Source: Isoetes engelmannii (taxonomy: Eukaryota; Streptophyta; Lycopodiopsida; Isoetales; Isoetaceae). Taken from it: a stretch of 27,940 nt of DNA. Shown in pieces: positions 9,181 through 18,049 of this stretch. Position 1 is the first letter of the stretch. Every line of letters begins with the position of its first letter. The DNA is taken from assembly GCA_011763485.2 (NCBI GenBank), contig JAANSK020056687.1, positions 1-27,940 of the forward strand, in the 5' to 3' direction. The translations under genes were made by a program, and so were the position numbers. The notes under the pieces were generated by a model, which worked only from the letters and a program-made list of their open reading frames with translations, made no database searches and was not told the origin of the DNA.

Positions 9181-9309
9181 AGTAACGTTTTTGGGGTCCA
9201 TCTCTTGGGTTTTGCCTCTCTCCTCTGGTGAGGTAGCCGTGGAAAGTGTTGGTCTTGTTCGACTTGCGGAAGGTGCCAGCTCTTAAGTCCTTGAAGTTCT
9301 CTCTATTTT
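9181..9309. other. Short unassigned segment
   Basis: GC-moderate sequence between the R complex and the duplicated block. I recognise nothing in it. Confidence 0.4.
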
Positions 9310-9640
9310 ATTCCTACTTGAGATTTGATGCACGTGCATGCATCTTTTCTATCTGGAATTTTTATCATGGCATCCCCTTGCTAAGTAGCACCACTGATTA
9401 AATCTTCATGAATTACTGACGCTCTATCTATTTACTATGATTTTTTATGCTTTTTTTGGTTGAAAATTCATAAGTGTTGCATATATAAGCTTTTATACCT
9501 GCATTTTTTCCCATTGGTCTTCCACATCAGCAGCCAGGTCCAATAAAGTTTCAAAAATTTGGCTAACGCTAAGTGCCTGATGTTCTGCAACTAATTTCAT
9601 TTTAATGGTGTTTTACACTGTAGGTGGCAAGCAATCATGT
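9310..9640. repeat. Left flank of minisatellite 1, duplicated at 10848-11160
   Basis: About 310 bp that reappears, at perhaps 75-80 percent by eye, in front of the second minisatellite. Shared text includes GAAAATTCATAAGTGTTGCA, CCCATTG(G/A)TCT and CTAATTTCATTTTAATGGT-like sequence. It shows that the flank and array were copied as a block. Confidence 0.8.
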
Positions 9641-10535
9641 TTGAGCCACATTGGCATGTTGGAGCATAGGTGGCATGTTGGAACCACCTTGGCATGTTGG
9701 AGCATAGGTGGCATGTTGGAGCCACCTTGGCATGTTGGAGCATATGTGGCATGTTGGAGCCACCTTGGCATGTTGGAGTCTAGGTGGCATGTTGGAGGTA
9801 CCTTGGCATGTTGGAGCCTAGTGGCATGTTAGAGCCCACCTGGCATGTTTGAACCACCTTGGCATGTTTGAGCCAGATCGACATGCTGGAGCCTAGGTGG
9901 CATGTTGGACCTACATGGCGTGTTTGAACCACCTTGGCATGTTTGAGCCACCTTGGCATGTTGGAGCCTAGGTGGCATAATGGAGCCCATGTGGCAAGTT
10001 TGAGCCACCTTGGCATGTTGGAGCCTAGGTGGCATGTTGGGCCCAAGTGGCATATTTGAGCCACCTTGACATGTTTGAGCCACCTTGGCATGTTGGAGCC
10101 TAGGTGGCATGATGGAGCCTAGGTGGCATGTTTAAACCACCTTGGCATGTTTGAGCCACGTTGGCGTGTTGGAGCCTAGGTGGCATTTTGGAGCCTAGGT
10201 GGCATGTTTGAGCCACCTTGGCATGTTGGAGCCTAGGTGGCATAATGGAGTACATGTAGCAAGTCAAAGCGACCTTGGCATGTTGGGGCCTAGGTGTCAT
10301 GTTGGAGCCCACATGGCATGTTTGAACCACCTTGGCATGTTTGAGCCACCATGGCATGTTGGAGCCTAGATGGCATGTTGGGGCCTGCGTGGGATTTCAG
10401 ACTCTAGGTGGCATGTTTCAGCCACCTTGGCATCTTGGAACCTAGGTGACATGTCGGAGCACACGTGGCATGTTGGAGCCACTTTGGCATGTTTGAGCCA
10501 CCTTGCCATGTTGGAGCCCATGTGGCATGTTAGAG
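9640..10535. repeat. Minisatellite 1, 19-bp unit, about 45 copies
   Basis: The unit is GGCATGTTGGAGCC followed by five bases, either ACCTT or TAGGT, in rough alternation. Successive GGCATG starts at 9672, 9691 and 9710 give the 19-bp period. Because 19 is not a multiple of 3, three units make a 57-bp (19-codon) cycle, and several frames on both strands stay open. The paired CCACCT and AGGTGG ends give alternating units a self-complementary character. These frames are a by-product of the repeat and not genes. Confidence 0.95.
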
Positions 10536-10847
10536 CCTCTTGTAGCTTTGACCTTGTTATGTATGCTTCTCTCTGTTGTTATCTTCTTAAAATTTTTCCA
10601 CGCCTTTGTTCCCTCATGTTGCATCCATGATTAAAGTTGCATAATTTTCTGACACATAGATAAATTAGTTACGTAATTATAATCATTTATCTTCAAAACT
10701 TATAATAAGTAATGCATCTTTTGGCTTTTTCCTTTGACTCTTTGCATATATGTTTGCCACATTAGCATTTACGCATACAAAATTTTTGAAGATTTTTGCA
10801 TTTGCTTAGATCTCGCACCCCATGTATTCTTGGTCTAAATTGCACCT
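10536..10847. other. Spacer between the two duplicated blocks
   Basis: AT-rich. A short piece (TGATTAAAGTTGCATAATTTTC near 10629) resembles the TGATTAAA...CATGA part of the duplicated flank, which suggests a decayed third copy. No gene seen. Confidence 0.4.
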
Positions 10848-11160
10848 AAGATTTTTTGCACGTACAGGCATCTACTCTATGTGAAATTCTTATCGTGGTA
10901 TCCCCTACATGAATGTCACCCGTGATTAAAATTTCATGATTTGTTGACGCTTTGTCTATTTACTGTGATTTTCGATGTTTTTGTGGTTGAAAATTCATAA
11001 GTGTTGCATATGTAAGCTTTTGTATCTGAATTTTTGCCCATTGATCTGCCATGTCAGCAGCCATGTTCAATAGAAGTTCCAGGGAATTTGGCTAATGATA
11101 AATGGGTGATCTTTTGCAATTAATTTCATTCTAATGGTTTTTTGCACTTGAGGGTGGAGT
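10848..11160. repeat. Left flank of minisatellite 2, copy of 9310-9640
   Basis: Colinear with the first flank, including GGTTGAAAATTCATAAGTGT and the GTCAGCAGCCA(T/G)GT text, and ending with the same GAGGGTGG/GTAGGTGG-type edge near the array. Confidence 0.8.
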
Positions 11161-11181
11161 TCTTACTTACTTGCACTTGAT

Positions 11182-11478
11182 CATGGAGCCCATGTGGCAT
11201 ATTTGAGCCACCTTGGCATGTTGGCGCCCGCGTGGCTTTTCGGAACCTAGGTGGCATGTTTGCGCCAACTTGGCATGCTGGAGCCAAAGTGGCATGTTGG
11301 AGCCTAGGTGGCATGTTGGAGCCCACGTGGCTTGTTTGAGCCATCTTGGCACCGCGTGGCATTTTGGAGGCTAGATGGCATATTTGGGCCACATTGGCAT
11401 GTTGGAGCCTACGTGACATGTTGGAGCACATGTGGCATGTTTGAGCCACCTTGACATATTTGAGGCATCTTGGCATGC
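11182..11478. repeat. Minisatellite 2, 19-bp unit, about 15 copies
   Basis: The same GGCATGTTGGAGCC core as array 1 but more varied, with added units such as GCCCGCGTGGCTTTTCGGA. It ends near GGCATGCTTGTATAGG. Confidence 0.9.
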
Positions 11479-11547
11479 TTGTATAGGACATGTGGTCATT
11501 CAATTACTATTTCCTAATGCTATAAATACATTTGATAATAAAAATAT

Positions 11548-11985
11548 TTTTTATTGAAGGACGTCAGTCTATTCATCATCACATCATGAATACTTTTTAC
11601 TAGCCAATCCAGTACCTAGGCGCGATATGCAAGGAGCTGCTTTGCATGTGATTATCCATTACATCATGAATACTTTTTACTTCACTTTATTCTACATATC
11701 ACATGGAAGCCAATCCAGTACCTAGGCGTGATATGCTAGGAGTTGCTTGCAGGTTTAAGGTCTCTACCACAAGACCGATTGATCATACTTGAACCCATGA
11801 CCTCGGGGCAATGGAATTTTAAGGTCCCCATTACTAGACCGATATTGGCCAGATTTGAACCCGTGACCTCGGGGCAATGGAATTTTTAGGGTCCCCATTA
11901 TTATACCGATATTGGCCAGGTTTGAACCCGTGACCTTGGGTGTGGCAGTTTAAGGTCCTGCCACTAGACCATGTCCCGAAGGACC
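11548..11985 (-). mobile_element. tRNA-derived SINE-like element with tandem tRNA-like head
   Basis: On the minus strand the 5' end carries a tRNA-like segment (about 11985-11914). It has an A box in TGGTCTAGTGGCAGGA, a loop CTGCCAC matching the tRNA-Gly(GCC) anticodon loop, and a B box GGGTTCAAACC. Two further tRNA-like units follow with period 66-67 (B boxes at about 11853 and 11786 in plus coordinates), then an A-box-only piece near 11760. The body holds a duplicated segment (CCAATCCAGTACCTAGGCG at about 11604 and 11710). The 3' end is AATAAAAA. TGATAATAAAAATAT (11533-11547) and TGATAATAGAAATAT (11986-12000) flank it like a 15-bp target duplication. That motif also occurs in the neighbouring 104-bp repeat, so the duplication could be coincidental. 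Confidence 0.7.
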
Positions 11986-11988
11986 TGA

Positions 11989-12200
11989 TAATAGAAATAT
12001 AGGACATGTGGTCATTAAAGTGTTCTAAAACCACATGAAATTCTACCAAAAAATGACATGTGGCAATAGAAGTAATTTTGAAACAAATGTGATAATAGAC
12101 GTATAGGACATGTAATCATTAAGGTGTTCTAAAACCACATGAAATTCTACCAAAAAATGACATGTGGCAATAGAAGTAACTTTAAAACAACAGTGGACGT
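11989..12200. repeat. Tandem duplication, period 104 bp
   Basis: The block with ATAGGACATGTGGTCATTAA, TTCTAAAACCACATGAAATT and TGACATGTGGCAATAGAAGT occurs twice in a row with few changes. Part of it (ATAGGACATGTGGTCATT) also lies on the other side of the SINE at about 11486, so the SINE may have landed in this array. Confidence 0.88.
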
Positions 12201-12479
12201 TCCTTATTAACTTAAAAAATAACATCACCACTTAAGAAACAACATCAACAATCAACAAAACAATATCTCCACACATCTACATGTTTGAAATCTCCATAAT
12301 AACCATATGTGGACCGCCCAAAACCATAGAAAACCAGTGTGGGCCAAATATTGGGGTCAGTGTTTGCCACTGACAAAATTGCTTGTACAAATATGACATG
12401 GGTGCAAGATTTTTAACAATATAAGACCTTATGGGAGGAGGTTTCTTACCAAAGAAAGTGTATGCACGAGGATTTCTTC
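12201..12479. other. No gene recognised
   Basis: AT-rich, with a short AACATCA-type repetition near 12222-12262. A minus frame of 106 codons spans 12277-12597 but shows no motif I know in this part. It may be decayed LINE sequence continuous with the next feature. Confidence 0.4.
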
Positions 12480-12855
12480 GAACCCTTTGCACACACAAGA
12501 CATACCCCCTATAGCTTAGGTGCATCCCCTGGGACATAAGTTGGTTGGTTGATGTTATAGTGCACCAAATGTGGTCTTTCACCACCATGATTACCAAGCC
12601 ATGTTTCTAACTGATCAATGTACAAGCCAAAATGTAGAAGATAGAGGACAACCTTGATGTACTCCAATGTTGCTATTGATTTCGTTGCCCTTAATGAACA
12701 CCCTTTTGTATAGCCTATAAACTGTGCTTTAAAGATCTAGTGGAATCCCAAGCGCTTGCAATCTTTGCCAAAGAAGCTCCAAATGTATTATATCAAAAGC
12801 AGACTTGAAACTCACAAAGCACATATAGAGGCCATGTTTCAAGTTTCAACTTCTT
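12480..12855 (-). pseudogene. LINE reverse transcriptase remnant (copy 3 of the family)
   Basis: Read on the minus strand, 12840-12760 gives FKSAFDIIHLELLW, the motif A region of a non-LTR reverse transcriptase. Near 12640-12600 comes LHFGLYIDQLE, the same phrase found at the matching place of the longer LINE (LFGLYIDQLE near 18240-18210). DNA similarity to 18170-18440 is clear by eye, for example around TGTACTCCAAT. Stops and small indels run throughout, and the palm YADD is gone. Confidence 0.8.
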
Positions 12856-13465
12856 AATCTTATGACTTGTTTTAATGTTTATTTCTGGTGGCTAAAATCT
12901 CAAAATTGTTGTTTCCAATGCCCATTTTCAACCAGACTTGAAATCCACATTACAATCTTTAATCAGCTCAACGAATCTAAAAACAATATACTAAGACAAA
13001 GACAACACTTCAAGTATCACATCTTTAAATATGCAAAGAACTTATCAAAATATACCATAGGTCAGTCTTCATATTAATGAATTACCCCATAACAACATAC
13101 AATCCAATAAAACCATGCTTGTTCCCATTGAATTACTTTGATAGGACATAAGTCCTTGTATTGTATAAAGTACTCCCTATCATATTTAAAAGCATTCCCA
13201 AGATAATAAATTAACCGTTACTAAATGAGGGGCGCCCACATTTGCCATGGGCCATGGCATCGATGGATCCAATGGCACGGGTGGTCGGGTGACAAAGAAA
13301 TCCAACCCCTTGTCCAAGATTATGTCAATTACAACATCTTATTGCTTCAAAAAGCCATGAGAGGCAAAAAAGGACAAAAGTTCTGGGCCATGGGGGAACC
13401 TTATTAAAGGAAAATGCAATTGGAAGCGACTCTATTATTGTGAAACGACTGTGGCGAGCAAAAGT
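12856..13465. other. No gene recognised
   Basis: AT-rich sequence with two short accidental frames (12862-13077 and 13225-13407), neither with a known motif. The segment at 13238-13262 is nearly self-complementary around CCATGGGCCATGG. Confidence 0.4.
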
Positions 13466-13556
13466 ATCTCGACATGACTCCTGTCTCTAACCTCCGTGTA
13501 AGTTATTTACTTCGACATGACTTCTCCCCTCTCTAACCTCCATGTAACTTAGTTTG
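13466..13556. repeat. Tandem duplication of about 43 bp
   Basis: CTCGACATGACTCCTGTCTC...CTAACCTCCGTGTAA is followed at once by TTCGACATGACTTCTCCCCT...CTAACCTCCATGTAA. No coding role is visible. Confidence 0.75.
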
Positions 13557-13635
13557 TCTATGATAGTTGCCATATTTTGCATAATTTGAAGAATCTTTGA
13601 AGACTATATAAGTTGTTGTAGTATGCAAGCTTGTA

Positions 13636-14268
13636 CAAATTCGACTAGAAGCCAAATAGAACGTCATGCAATCAATATTTTATGGAAATTTCCCTAGATT
13701 CTCTATGATTTTATAAAGATTCACCCTTATTCCCCTAGATTCCTTCAAGATTTTTGGTATTCCATCAATGTTTTGTTAAATTTCTCAAAATCCCTTGAAG
13801 ATTCCTCGAGATTCTCTGAGATTACATAAAGATTCACTTAGATTCCTTATGAAGATTCCCTTGGATTTTTCAAGATACCCTTTAAGATTCGCGTAGATCC
13901 TCCTCAATTTTTTAAGTTTCCATAAAGAGGGATAGTACACCGATAGGAGGAGGAGTCAAATTCAAATTCGTTCTATCGATATTCTATAGAGATTCCTTTA
14001 TATTCTCTAATATAATGTAAAGATTCCTAATTCCATCAAGGATCCCTTAGATTCCTCAAGATCCCTTGAAGATCTCCAAGACTCTCTAAGATTCCGTAGA
14101 GATTCTCCAATATTTTATGAAGATTCCTGGATTCTTCAAGATCCCTTAAGTTTTTCGATAAATCGCCCTAAATTCTCCAAAATTCCACAAAGGGAGATTC
14201 TACAGAATTCGACTAGAAGTCCAATTCAAAGTCATTCATTCAAGATTCCATAAAAATTTCCCTTCCCC
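13636..14268. repeat. Degenerate AGATTC-rich repeat block
   Basis: AGATTC, AAGATCC and TAGATTC recur every 15-30 bases, often with CCTT or CTCT between them. A longer phrase, ATTCGACTAGAAG...CAA, stands at both edges (about 13638 and 14206), and a weaker relative lies near 13955. It looks like an old short-period satellite with later divergence. Confidence 0.7.
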
Positions 14269-14279
14269 ATTGGTCTTTT

Positions 14280-14920
14280 CATGCTGCTGGATATGACTCT
14301 GTCAATCCTAGTGCTGAGTCTCGACTTGAGAAACCCCAAGCTCTCCAGTCAGATCATCAATACCATCTTCTCCAGGAACAGGAATGCTATCAGCATTATG
14401 CCGATTTGCATCGTCAAGAAGCTCCTAACTTTCGTGTTGGTGACTTTGTCTGGCTTCTGCATAGAGATCTCTCTACCACACGCCCCTGCAACAAGTTTGA
14501 CTATTGTCATCTTGGTCCTTATCGAATCACCACTTAGGTCAGCAATGTGGCTTTTCGGCTCGAGCTCCCTCCAACAGTTCGTTTACATCCAGTATTTCAT
14601 GTTTCATTATTGGAACAATACATGCCTAATCCCACCCCAGATCGTGTTCCTCCGTCACCGCCAGCAGTGGAAATTGATGATCACGAGGAGTTCAAGGTTC
14701 GAGGGATTTTGGACTCTAAGTTTCTGCATCGACGGTTATATTACTCTGTCGACTGAGAATGATACTCTCCAAGTGACTAGACCTGAGAACCTGCCGACAA
14801 TATGAGTAATGGTCCTGACAAAATTGCAGAGTTCCATCGACATTACCCAGACAAACCAAGTCCAAGTACTCCGGCTCCAGCTCTGAAGAGACGGCACTGT
14901 CGTGGGAGGGGGATGATGTG
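14280..14920 (+). pseudogene. Chromovirus integrase tail and chromodomain remnant
   Basis: One frame from 14280 reads FRVGDFVWLLHRDLSTTRPC, then an in-frame TAG near 14536, then NVAFRLELPPTVRLHPVFHV, SLLEQYMPN and EEFKVRGILDSKFLHRRLYY. This is the C-terminal integrase fold (GPYRI...FHVSLL) followed by a Ty3/gypsy chromodomain. The end of the chromodomain holds four stops (14752-14780), at least two where the family normally has Trp. The frame ends at about 14920 just after a purine run. The upstream pol is absent. It is a different element family from the one at 2442. Confidence 0.88.
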
Positions 14921-15425
14921 AGGACCATACGGGTATTCGTATTATATGGGCATTACGCGTATATACAAAAGATGGTCGTCACATGGATGCAAAAGAGTGG
15001 TTACACAAGGCAAAACTTGAACTCGCACCCTTCTAGTTAGCCACACACCTTTGCCAAGTGAGCTATCAATACATGTTGAAGACATCCCCTTGTACGTTCT
15101 TCATATGCGAAGCTGTCTCTAGGAGGTTCTTTCCAGAACATACATGCATGTGCGACACTTGGCGCAATCTCTTCCGTTAAAGTGGTGTAATCCTGACCGT
15201 TGAACTAGATATTTATAGAGGCGCCTCATTCTCGTCGAACCATTCCGGTTCAACACCAGTCTTGAGCCTTCTAGGCATCTGTCTTGTGTTCCTGCTTGCT
15301 TATGAACCATTGTATTCTTCATTCCTTGTATATCAGATTCTTCGCGCATTTCTCACACATTTCTTGCGTATCCACGTATTTTCCTTGTTCTTCATGTAGG
15401 TTCTAGACAGACACAATCACACTGA
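14901..15425 (+). repeat. Probable polypurine tract and 3' LTR of the 14280 element
   Basis: GTGGGAGGGGGA (14902-14913) is a purine tract, and the following TGATGTGAGGACC is a typical chromovirus LTR start. A TATA-like ATATTTATAGAGG lies at about 15209. The right end is not fixed because the partner LTR is not in the window; CA ends are available near 15412-15425. LINE homology begins soon after. Confidence 0.6.
15012..15066 (-). other. tRNA-like A and B boxes inside the LTR
   Basis: On the minus strand TAGCTCACTTGGCAAAGG fits an A box, GTGTGGCTAACTAGAAGG resembles the anticodon arm of tRNA-Asn with a few bases lost, and GAGTTCAAGTT fits a B box. It is too worn to be a working tRNA gene. It could be a small SINE head or a tRNA fragment captured in the LTR. 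Confidence 0.5.
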
Positions 15426-15449
15426 CTTGTCTAGCACCACTTGAATAAT

Positions 15450-16450
15450 ATGATGCTAGTGCCATTACTGAAGGTATATGCAATATCACATGTAGTCGCT
15501 AGTTAAGTGAAACCAATCCGGTATGCTGTGCCCAGATAGTTACAAATGCTAGGCAATTCTGAACGGTGTGAGACTCATCTTCAAATACTCCCATTTGGCA
15601 ACATTGGCAGATCTCGTTTTGCCCCTCTTCTTGGACTTATCTTTCCGTTCCAATTCTGAGGTGGCGTGCCTCAGTTCGAATGGACGCAATTATCATGTGC
15701 TTCTTCATAAGCGAATGTACTAACGGATACCACATGGACTCGTGGCAAGTGTGGGATTGATCTGGTTTTTATAATGTGATGTCTTTATCAACTTTGATGC
15801 ACATGCATCCCACAACTTACTAAGAAAGCATGTGCCTAGGTATTGCTTAAGGCAATTGTGATCCTCATTGTTCTGCATCTGTATGCACCCTTGTTTTTGC
15901 ACATTACATCTAGAGAACTAAGTTTTCTCCTTTCAACAGACTTTAAGGCACTATGGACCCATGACCATTTTGTAGGCGAGGTTTGACAGGCGGGTGTCTC
16001 CCATGTTTACCACATTCAGACAAATATATTATGTGACTTTTCAGAGCAGCACATTGGAGACAAAAGAACCATATCTTTTTTGATACAATGTCGTGGAGTT
16101 AAATCCAAGTGCTCGAGCAAAAAAGGACGCCTCCCTTCCAAGCAAAAATTAATATCATTGGTCCCAATACTTCTACTCCATATAGAAAGATTGACTCTAC
16201 CAAAATCATGCAAGTGTGACAGATGGGACCAGCCATAAAACTCTCCTTTGTGGCGATTGTTCTGCATTGCATAAACAATCTTCCAACCTGCCATTACCCA
16301 TTTCAGAATACATGGCAGTAGCGAACTCCACTTCTAGGTAGTTGTATGTTTGCACCACTTCAACAATTTGGCCTTGATAAGTTAAAGTGAAGCAAGGCTG
16401 TCTATATTGCTTCAAAAATGATTTCAGGAATCCTATTGGAGCTCGGTCTT
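15450..16450 (-). pseudogene. LINE 3' part (copy 2 of the family)
   Basis: Runs right to left. Near 16400 it reads LTYQGQIVEVVQTYNYLEVE, the strand-transfer region that follows the reverse transcriptase palm. Further on is the phrase CFLSKLWDA (about 15815), also present in the longer LINE at about 17430. Near 15620-15560 comes a zinc-knuckle-like end with C-x2-C-x9-H-x4-C (ICQCCQMG and DESHTVQNC). Several frames and many stops break it. DNA alignment with 17430-17640 is visible by eye (GCTAAGAAAGCA; CTTTAAGGCACT). It reaches further 3' than the 17.3-20.2 kb copy. Confidence 0.82.
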
Positions 16451-16479
16451 AAACCATTGTAAAAGTGGTCATGGAATGA

Positions 16480-17229
16480 CAACTTATACCTATTTTGTAT
16501 TATGTATGAAAGACATTAGCTTAGTCTGACTTATGATTTGTAAATTTGGTGAATTCACCTTTTACTCCAGGATATTCCAAATATAATTTACAATAGTATT
16601 TTGCTCTATAAGCCTATGTCTACCATGCCTATACCTCCTCCTTTCTCTGCCCTCTTACATTCGACCAACACAAAAGCTCATTCTCCATTGCCTCTGCATA
16701 TGGAGCTCCTAATTGTTGCTTCTATCTCATGTGCCTTATCTATAGAAGCAATTAAAAAATGATGAGATATATACATGAGTGTTGTATAACATCCTTTCAA
16801 TTAGTGATGGCTTTGCAACTTTCCACCAATTTAAGTGATTTTGTAGTTCACATCTCATCCCAAATCCTAGTTGTATGTACATTAATTTCGATTGCAATAA
16901 AGAGCATTCCCCTCCAAAAATGGTTTTCCATGGGAGGCATTGAAGGCTAAGATGTGGGCCCTCCCCCATAACATTTCATAGAAATCCCTGATGCTAAGAA
17001 GAATGCATCAAATAGTTGACTTGCACTCTTAAATTTTCTTCTCTTTATTTTTTTTTTGTTGATAAGAATAAAAAAGAGTCGTCTGCATACTGTTTACATA
17101 TTTTTTGTGATCCATGTCAAATATGTTTATATTAGACCACCTTCTGAGGCTTGGGAGAAATAGTTGCAAAACAATGTTTAATAAAAGAGGTGATAATGGG
17201 CATCCCTACCTAATACGTCTTTTAATTTC

Positions 17230-17232
<3 letters not shown>
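16480..17232 (-). pseudogene. L1-type LINE reverse transcriptase remnant
   Basis: Different from the neighbouring LINEs. On the minus strand, 17215-17180 gives R-I-R-stop-GCPLSPLLLN, where the stop replaces the usual Gln of RQGCPLSP. A frameshift follows, and then QYADDSFFI at about 17085-17060, an intact YADD catalytic box. Further 3' are LASGISMK (SGL-x-N region), WWKVAKPSLIERML (the W....LSLAGR region, near 16830-16790) and GGGIGMVDIGL (the GGLG region, near 16640). Order and spacing match plant L1 reverse transcriptases. The part upstream of motif B is cut off by the GATA tract. Confidence 0.85.

Positions 17233-17296
<64 letters not shown>
17233..17296. repeat. (GATA)16 microsatellite
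   Basis: Sixteen perfect GATA units. It separates the L1 remnant (left) from the 3' end of the other LINE (right). On the minus strand it is a TATC run at the 3' end of that LINE, so it may have arisen from the LINE tail or by slippage at the junction. Confidence 0.97.
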
Positions 17297-17399
17297 TTAA
17301 CGTCACGCCATTAGGCATCATCCAGTTGGAGATGTGATGACACACCACACTACATTGCTTGGTTGGGTCTGGCCCCAACCACCTCACATTATGCCTGTT

Positions 17400-17830
17400 G
17401 GGATTTGCGCTAGGGCCTTGGCGTCCCAGAGCTTGCTAAGAAAGCAGGCGTTTAGGTAGGTCTTTAACTTCTCATGCTCCTTCTTTGTGTGCACTCGTAC
17501 GCACCTGTGTGCCTGGACGTGCTAGTGGGACAATCACTGTGCCAGTTTGTCTTTCCAGCAGGCTTTAAGGCACTGCGGGCCCATCGCGACTACCAAGGCC
17601 GCCCTTGGCAGTCGGTCTTCATCCATGCGAGCTACCTTTTGAAAATACAGAAGGTGGCGGGACATGGATGCTCTCTGAAGCGAGAGGAAACCTATTTCCT
17701 GGAGCAGTATCTGATATGGCACTGCGGGCTTCACCATGAGAGCGCGCGCCAAGAAAGCCTTTTGTACTCGTTCAAGGTCACCCCAGGTGGTGGCGGAGAT
17801 GATTGGGCTCCAAAATTCCACGCCTTACAA
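17400..17830 (-). pseudogene. LINE C-terminal region
   Basis: A clean stretch of about 95 codons (17821-17534) includes MEFWSPIISATTWGDLERVQ and LLQEIGFLSLQRASMSRHLL, typical of the conserved post-palm segment of LINE pol in plants and algae. It continues to CFLSKLWDA and ends near 17300. It is the best preserved part of the element. Confidence 0.8.
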
Positions 17831-18049
17831 GAGGACTGGCTCAACCAGAGCTCTGACGAAGTGTGACTGACGGTCCCATGCATACAACTCTGCCTAGTGA
17901 CTGCTGTTTTGCATGGTGTGTAAGGCCTTCCAGCCTGCTACAAGCCGCGGTCGGATGCAGCTATCCCAGTGCGTGGTATGTGAAGGAGGGAATCCGTGGG
18001 TGCTGAGAAGGCGAGATGAGCAGGACCTTAGTTTTTGCCAGGTTGACTT

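Noticed and set aside
9605-10357. Long repetitive reading frames on both strands (Trp/Cys/His/Met-rich)
   Set aside because: They follow purely from the 19-bp minisatellite, occur in several frames and on both strands, and lack any domain.
11126-11503. 125-codon minus-strand frame
   Set aside because: Same cause: the second 19-bp minisatellite array.
11914-11985. Functional tRNA-Gly gene
   Set aside because: D stem and loop motif are readable, but the anticodon stem does not pair and it is followed by further tRNA-like units and an A-rich end. SINE head is the better reading.
13225-13407. 60-codon frame with Trp/His-rich start
   Set aside because: No motif, no conserved neighbour, no splice context. 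Judged accidental.
14281-14805. 174-codon plus frame as the gene in this interval
   Set aside because: The frame offset by one base carries the clear integrase and chromodomain motifs; the longer frame is its shadow.
17178-17387. Minus frame with repeated Ile-Tyr-Leu-Ser
   Set aside because: Product of the GATA microsatellite.
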